Shown piece by piece: positions 58,465 through 64,000 of a DNA stretch of 64,000 nt. Source of the stretch: Voacanga thouarsii. Taxonomy: Eukaryota > Streptophyta > Magnoliopsida > Gentianales > Apocynaceae. Every line of letters starts with the position of its first letter. Positions within the stretch are counted from its first letter, which is position 1. A model generated the notes under the pieces. It saw only the letters and a program-made list of their open reading frames with translations, did no database searches and was not told the DNA's origin. Both the position numbers and the translations under genes were made by a program. Location: positions 62,001-126,000 of the forward strand of contig JANUWF010001184.1 of NCBI GenBank assembly GCA_026120185.1, in the 5' to 3' direction.

Positions 58465-60576
58465 TGTAACACCCAACGACTACGTACCCTAAAAGAGCGG
58501 GGATGTCGCCCCGTCCCGTAGGACAAAGGGTCTTTAGAACGAGCTATAAAATATAAAGGCAATCTCCAAATGAATCAACTTAGATAAATAAAGAAATATT
58601 CTTATTACAGCAGGCTCAACTTGGAGCAAAATGAAATAAAACAAATATTGTTCAGAAGTATAAACAACAAAAGTCTCCTAGAACAGCATAGGAAAAATAG
58701 CCAAAGCCTCTACTATCAAGCCCCGCTGCCTCAACACAATCTATCTCCTGAAAACATGATGTAAAATAGTGTGAGAATAAATCTCAGTAAGTCATGTGTG
58801 TACACATGGTGTTTCGAATAGTACGTGTATGCAAAGTGCAAAATATTTGTAGAAATAATTTGGAAATTCATAAACACTCTCTTTTCGCAAGGAGTGGGTT
58901 TTCCTCATTGTCACACTTCGTACAAAATAAATCCTCCACTCGAATAAATAGTCATGTCACCACACGTTGGGCTCCATGAGAACAAAATGGCGAAGGCACC
59001 ACACTTTGTGCACCTTATCCGGACCAGATTGCCCCACGTTGGGCGTTCTAATCAAGGTGAGTGTACAGCTCACCGGGTGAGATACTCCTCCATCTCTACA
59101 CCCAACAAAACCATCCGGGTGTCCATGCCGGGAATATAAATAATACCATACCAGGTACAAATGCTAGCTCGGACTGGCCTGACCAACCAACACTGTCGCC
59201 TTTTCAAGCAGAGTTCATCTTCTGGAGGTGGCCTCCTGCCAGAAGACTTACGCTAGCCCTCCAAGACTAGTATTGTTAGCCTACCCTTATTGAGTACTCA
59301 ACGAACATATCCGTCAATTCCTGATTCAAAATATCTCCACACCTTGGCTTTGTACAACGTGGTTTTTCTCTAAAAGAGTTTTCTAAAAATTTAGGAAAGA
59401 ATAGTTTTCTTGATAAAATCATTAGTTTGACAAAATCATTTAAAGAATAATCATCCACGTTTACAACCCAAATAATCATAGTTCAACAATAGCTTCACCA
59501 AGTTTCACAACATAGACTTGCCATTACAACATTTAACAAAAGAATTTATACAAGGACTTACCATCACAACATTTAAAAAAAGAGTTTATGCAAGGACTTA
59601 ATTGATATACCTCAGATAGACGTGATAAATTCACGGCTTGCTTTCCTCAATTATCCTCCTGATCTAAACCATATAATATCATGATCAGGGTCTCAATTAA
59701 ATCTTAGATGGGGTGCTGGAAATAGCTTGATCAGCTGGGGTTTCTCGGTGGGTTGTGTGTGCAGAATTTTGGTTGGAATAGGTGTGCAAGGCTAGCCGGA
59801 ATTCCCTGCACAAAGCTGCCGAAAATCCTGTGTACAAGCTGGACGAATTTCAGTGATTTTGTGTGAATAAAATTCTGGTTTTGTGCAACTAAGGTAACCT
59901 GAATTGATGAGGAGTATTTAGGTGTTTTGAGCTAGGGTTTGGAGAATTGGATTGTAGCTAAAGATGATGGAATTTCGGACAGCTTGTGTTGACACAAAGC
60001 TGCCGAAATTCTGCTAGGATAAGGAAGAAAATCTTAGTTGATTTTGGATTGAAATAAAAGTCTGATTTGCTAAGGGATTTAGGATAAGATCTCCTAGCTT
60101 TGGAAGAGTTTGAGTTGAGCTAAAGTTCCTCCAAGAAGTGGCGGCAAAATCTGGAATTTTTTTCCATATTTTTAGCTAACATCCTAGGATTAAAATCAAC
60201 CAGGTTTCCTACTAGGAAAATGACTCTTTAATTCCAACTATCCATGGTAACATCCATTAAGCTAAAATCAAGCTGGAATTTTATTTATTAGCTAAGGTTT
60301 TTTGAAAATCCTAAAGAATAAAAGCTGAAAATTAAAAGTGAACTTTATTCACATCAAAGTCCTTAAATTTAGGGAATAAATATAGAGACTTATTTCCTTG
60401 GAATAATGACACAAAAATTTCTCTAGGTTTGCCAGATCTTTTTCGGCCAAGACATAGAAACTCTAAGGAAAGGAATTTTCAAGAAGAGAACCTAACTTCA
60501 CAAAAAGTAGGATTCGAACTCAGGTCACCAAAGGAAATCACCAACCTCCCTGCTATTCCAAAACAACTCTAATACT
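58465..60576 (+). repeat. Tekay/del-like LTR, second copy, 3' truncated
   Basis: Begins TGTAACACCCAACGACTACG at 58465, within CRM-like coding sequence. Shares GGGGATGTCGCCCC near the start, the CTAGCTCGGAC and CTTCTGGAGGTGGCC blocks and the tRNA-like segment with the solo LTR at 43152-47335, in the opposite genomic orientation. About half the length of that LTR; the right end loses homology near a TTTGCAGAAAAG motif at ~60576-60587. No target duplication found (left flank ACCTT), consistent with truncation. Confidence 0.7.
60507..60564 (-). ncRNA. tRNA-like segment in the second Tekay-like LTR (antisense to it)
   Basis: On the minus strand, GAGTTCGAATCC (60510-60521) is a perfect B-box type sequence. 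It is preceded by GGAATAGCAGGGAGGTTGG, aligning with the A-box region GGTTTAGTGGTTAGAGCTTGG of the copy at 43410. The A box is degraded here. The shared GGTTGGTGA / CTTGGTGA and GGTGACC / GGTCATT blocks support common descent. Confidence 0.55.
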
Positions 60577-60584
60577 TTGCAGAA

Positions 60585-60669
60585 AAGTAATAAACGAAAC
60601 TCATGCTTGTCATATAAACCATTCTTTGCAGAAAAGAAGGGGTTATCTCATATGATACCCTTTTTATTT
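60585..60669 (+). repeat. 85-bp direct repeat, left copy
   Basis: AAGTAATAAACGAAACTCATG ... CCCTTTTTATTT-type sequence, repeated with a few changes at 63241-63325 in the same orientation. The pair brackets the Tekay-like gag-pol fragment. Internal short repeat TTTGCAGAAAAG at 60576-60587 and 60625-60636. Confidence 0.85.
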
Positions 60670-62732
60670 CCTGGTCTAGATCGGGTTTCAGGGTCAAGTT
60701 GCTCACGCAGATCTTCCTCTGTTGCACTTGCTCCTCTTTCTCCAGGATATCCTGGACTGCCGACACCTCCTATATTCTCAAGTGTGCCATTTTCACCTTC
60801 CGACTTAGAGCGTCTGCTACCACATTCGCTTTACCCAGATGATAGTTAATAGGGCACTTATATTCTTCCAGGAACTCCATCCACCTACGCTGCCAGAGAT
60901 TCAAGTCCTTTTGCGTGAAGATGTGCTTCAAACTCTTATGGTCCGTGAAAACCTCGTATTGTGCACCATACAAGTAATGTCGCCATTTCTTCAAGGCGAA
61001 CACTATAGCTGCTAGCTCTTGGTCATGCATGGGATAATTAGCTTCGTGCGGCTTTAGTTTCCCAGATGTATAAGCTATGACTTTCCCTTCCTGCATCAAC
61101 ACAGCTCCTAGTCCTTCCTTGGATGCATCTGTATAGAGTGCATAGGGCTTATCAGCTTCAGGCAGACTCAGTACGGGTGCTGTAATCAACCTCCTCTTAA
61201 GTTATTGGAAGCACTTCTCACACTTCTCACTCCAAGCAAATGCGACATCCTTCTTCAACAGTCGCGTCATTGGTGAAGCTAAATTAGAGAAATTTTTAAT
61301 AAAACGCCGATAGTACTCGGCCAGCCCAAGGAAACTTCGTATCTCGGTAATGTTCTCCGGTTGTTTCCAATTAGCTACGGCTTCTACCTAAGTAGGGTCT
61401 ACCTTGATCCCTACTTTGGATAACACGTGTTCGAGGAAAGACACCGAGCTCAGCCAAAACTCACACTTTCTGAACTTGGTGTAAAGCTTGAATTCCCTCA
61501 GCTTCTCTAGGACTAATCTTAAGTGCTCTGCGTGGTCCTCCAGATTTTTGGAGTAGATCAAAATGTCATCGATGAATATAACCACGAACTTTACAAGTAT
61601 GGTTTGAAAATGCGATGCATCAAATCCATGAATACTGCCGGTACGTTGGTTACACCGAACGGCATTACTACAAATTCGTTTTGGCCATACCGCGTGTTGA
61701 ATGCAGTCTTAGGAATGTCTTCTTTTTTTATCCTCACCTGATAGTATCCTTGCCGTAGGTCCAACTTGGAAAAGCAAGCAGCGCCTTGCAGTTGATCAAA
61801 CAACTCATCGATCAAGGGTAGAGGGTATTTATTTTGATCGTTAGATTGTTCAATCCCCGATAGTCGATACATAGCCTCAAGGTTCCATCTTTCTTCTTGA
61901 CAAACAACACCGGGGCTCCCCACGGTGACGTACTCGACCGAATGTAGCCTTGCCTTAGCAATTCTTCGAATTGCTCCTTCAACTCTGTCGGTGCCATCCG
62001 GTAGGGGGTTCTTAATACCGGTTCTGCTCCGGGAATCAGATCCAAGGTGAACTCAACTTCTCGTTCAGGGGGTAAGGAAGGGAGCTCCGTAGGGAACACA
62101 TCCAAAAAGTCTTTCACTACCTCCGTACTTTCCAAGGTACACTGGTCTTTCGGTTTGTTTAGGAGATACGCCAAATATCTCGTACATCCTTTCTTGAGTA
62201 ACTTCCGGGCTTTAGCTCCAGCAATAAGAAATTTCAATTCTTTTGTTCGCTTGCCGTTGAATTCAATTACATCTCGTCCAGGTCTTACAAACTGCACTGT
62301 CTTGATCTTGCAGTCCACACGAGCTCCGTGTTTCGACAACCAGTCCATGCCCAAGATCAAGTCATAATCGTCCATAGGCAGGATTGTAAGGTCGGCCTCC
62401 AGAATCTCCTTCCCAACCTCATCTCCACAACTTCCCATTTTCTTGCTTGCTTCCACCTCCTTTCCCAAAGGGGAACTAACTACTAGGGTATAGGGCAGCT
62501 CATTTCCTTCCCAACCCAGACGTGAAGCACATACTTTACTTACATAAGAGTGTGTAGTTCCTGGATCTATCAGAACATTAACAAGAGAACCCTGGATAGA
62601 AAGGTTACCTTCGATCACGGAGGCGTCCGCTCCGACTTCTTCTCGGCTCAGGGCAAAAACTTTGTCCTTCACCTGGGGCTTCTGGCCTCCCACTCTGGCT
62701 GGTCCAGCAGCGGTGCCTCTATTTCCTCCCAT
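60670..62732 (-). pseudogene. Tekay/del-like Gypsy pol fragment: protease, RT, RNase H
   Basis: From 62732 downward: protease with [14 protein letters not shown] (D-P-G at the active site, ~62560), the linker [18 protein letters not shown] start ([34 protein letters not shown], ~61870-61960), a frameshift at ~61840, RT core ([22 protein letters not shown], then [10 protein letters not shown] at ~61560), stops at ~61589, 61387 and 61199, and RNase H ([40 protein letters not shown]; ~60800-61150). Coding ends after DLDQEIKR at ~60670. Integrase and chromodomain are missing. The integrase 2.2 kb away belongs to a different Gypsy lineage. Confidence 0.87.
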
Positions 62733-63140
62733 TGGTTGGGCCGGCGCGGTCTGCTCAATCCTTCAGGGTTTGGGGCAGACGTTTCTCAAGTGTCCCGGGT
62801 CTCCGCAATTGAAGCAGCTCATCACACCCCCATTACCCCAACAGTTTCTTTCAGTGTGGCCCCACTTCCCACACAACTGGCAATTCAGGCTGCCTTGCAT
62901 TGGTCCTGTTACTGGCACTCGTGGTTGCTTACCCCGGTTTCCCCACGGCATAAAGGCCGCAGGTCGCTTATTACCGGAAGGCCTCATAGGTGGACGACTT
63001 GGTTGGAAGGGTCGGTTCACCGGTCGATGCCGATCTTCGTTCTCCATCCGAGAAGCTGCGTCCACAGCGGCAGTGTACGATGTATGCGGCGATGGGGCCA
63101 ATGCTTTCCTCAATTCTGGCCTAAGCCCTTTCATGAATTG
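62733..63140 (-). pseudogene. Tekay/del-like gag C-terminal fragment (nucleocapsid)
   Basis: Frame 62763-63134 contains two zinc knuckles, CQLCGKWGHTERNC and CFNCGDPGHLRNVC (C-x2-C-x4-H-x4-C), after an Arg/Pro-rich stretch (RPVNRPFQPSRPPMRPSGNKRP). It starts abruptly at KGLRPELRKAL, so the capsid part of gag is missing. A frame break separates it from the protease. Confidence 0.87.
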
Positions 63141-63427
63141 CCGTGTACCAAGGGGAAAAGAATATGCTTAGATGCATGATCAGTTGATAGCAGTGTACTT
63201 ATCTAAAAGAGAATGTGATGATATCATGCAAGGGTAAATCAAGTAATAAACGAAACTCATGCTTATCATGTAAACCATTCTTTGCAGAAAAGAAGGGGTT
63301 ATCTCATGCGATACCCTTTTTATTTAAAATGATAAATAAGCCCTATGAGCCACATGCTCCCTTAAAAGAAATAAACAAACAAAGGTATGCAAATCCCAAA
63401 GAAAGAAAAGTAAAAGCTGCTGATCTT
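63141..63427. other. Non-coding spacer with the right copy of the 85-bp repeat
   Basis: Separates the gag fragment from the upstream ORF. It contains the 85-bp repeat (63241-63325). No other feature recognised. Confidence 0.6.
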
Positions 63428-64000
63428 CTATGTTCGACTCTCCCTAGTTTCAACAGAAGTATCGGAGTCGTCAGATGCCAGTTCCACGAGCCACCCCACA
63501 GAGCTATCGGGTCTCCCTATGTAGTCCCTTGGAAAACCAACACTCCCACTTGGCTGCCCTGACTCACCCTCTCGACCTCTTTTGGCTCTCATGGTCGTCG
63601 CATAGAGCTCATCCAATGCTAACCTAACCGCACTCTTAGGCGCAGACCTCTCACTCCCCAAGTCAGATGGATCAACCAACCCTTTTCTCCTTAGCATGGC
63701 ATCTACGCCCAGTCCATATCGGAGTCCACTCCCCTTAGGACTCTCTTCCATCTTCCTCTTTCCCATATCTACCCCTCCTGGAGCTGACTGCCTAAGGTCT
63801 CTCTCTCCCAGTGCAACCTCATCTCTTGGCGTATATCCCTCACCACTAGACCCTTTAGGGTTATGGCAAGTAGGGGTCTAACCAACTTCCCCTATCTACG
63901 GGGTCCGGGGAACCTCCATTACCTCCTCATCCTCTCCTTCTACCCCAGCCCTCTCTCCCTCATTCTCATCGTCTCCCTCATTCCCTAGCTCATCTACCTC
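63428..64000 (-). pseudogene. Upstream ORF region of the Tekay-like element (fragmentary)
   Basis: Minus-strand open frame from ~63878 to 63428; the ATG at 63766 gives 112 residues (MGKRKMEESPKGSGLRYGLGV...). Upstream, in frame and separated by stops at ~63880 and ~63896, is an acidic stretch (EVDELGNEGDDENEGE) that runs out of the window. Not recognised as gag, pol or a host protein. Its position before gag in the same orientation suggests a leader ORF or gag N-terminal fragment of the Tekay-like element. Function unknown. Confidence 0.45.

Noticed and set aside
58465..63140. One Tekay-like element with LTR 58465-60576 as its own LTR
   Set aside because: The LTR reads plus while gag-pol reads minus, and the 85-bp repeat separates them, so they cannot be parts of one unrearranged element.
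1..64000. Host genes between the elements
   Set aside because: Every stretch longer than ~300 bp could be assigned to an LTR, leader, internal region or element UTR. No non-transposon coding sequence was recognised.

Overview
The window is plant nuclear DNA made almost entirely of nested, decayed LTR retrotransposons. I found no host gene, no canonical rRNA or tRNA gene and no CRISPR array. The AT-rich composition, Met-tRNA-type and Arg-tRNA-type primer sites, and the Angela/Tork-like and SIRE-like Copia plus Tat-, Tekay- and CRM-like Gypsy signatures indicate a flowering plant, probably a eudicot. Species cannot be named from this sequence. Lineage names rest on recognised protein motifs and primer sites, not on a database search.

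Oldest layer: a minus-strand array of Angela-like Copia elements in which neighbours share LTRs. Read left to right it is LTR (1-475), deleted gag remnant and leader (476-13625), LTR (13626-14322 + 42088-43151 + 47336-47362), a complete but dead gag-pol and leader (47363-53040), LTR (53041-54788), a leader stub (54789-55249), and LTR (55250-56099). Later insertions cut into it. A plus-strand Angela-like element (2035-12752) sits in the leader of the first unit. A minus-strand non-autonomous element with a Tat/Ogre-type primer site (14323-42087) sits in the second LTR. A plus-strand SIRE-like element (15863-37382) sits six bases from the end of that Tat-like element's 3' LTR. A 4.2-kb Tekay/del-like solo LTR (43152-47335) sits in the same Angela LTR. 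A CRM-like Gypsy 3' end (56100-58464) cuts the last Angela LTR and is itself cut by a second Tekay-like LTR (58465-60576). The right end (60670-64000) holds a minus-strand Tekay-like gag-pol fragment and its upstream ORF. Short target-site duplications support most of these steps: ATTGG, AGCCC, GTGAC/ATGAC, GATTG, and tentatively GTTCT.

On top of the nesting is a large tandem duplication. Positions 6474-18509 (Angela protease through SIRE gag) recur at 18510-29097. The two copies carry private changes: copy A has a 1.69-kb solo LTR in its pol gene, and copy B has a 197-bp tandem duplication in its 3' LTR. Because of the duplication the SIRE-like element seems to have two 5' LTRs and two gags, but only one pol, one extra 3' ORF and one 3' LTR.

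The coding regions are remnants of the gag (capsid/nucleocapsid), protease, integrase, reverse transcriptase and RNase H machinery. Almost all carry stops, frameshifts or deletions, many of the C-to-T/G-to-A kind expected of old methylated repeats. The SIRE-like element is the best preserved. Most unusual observations: (1) a GC-rich dyad cassette around GCCGGCGCC, shared in the same relative (antisense) orientation by three unrelated families; (2) an antisense tRNA-like segment with A- and B-box motifs in the LTRs of two divergent Tekay-like copies; (3) the duplication and shared-LTR array, which together allow the events to be ordered.
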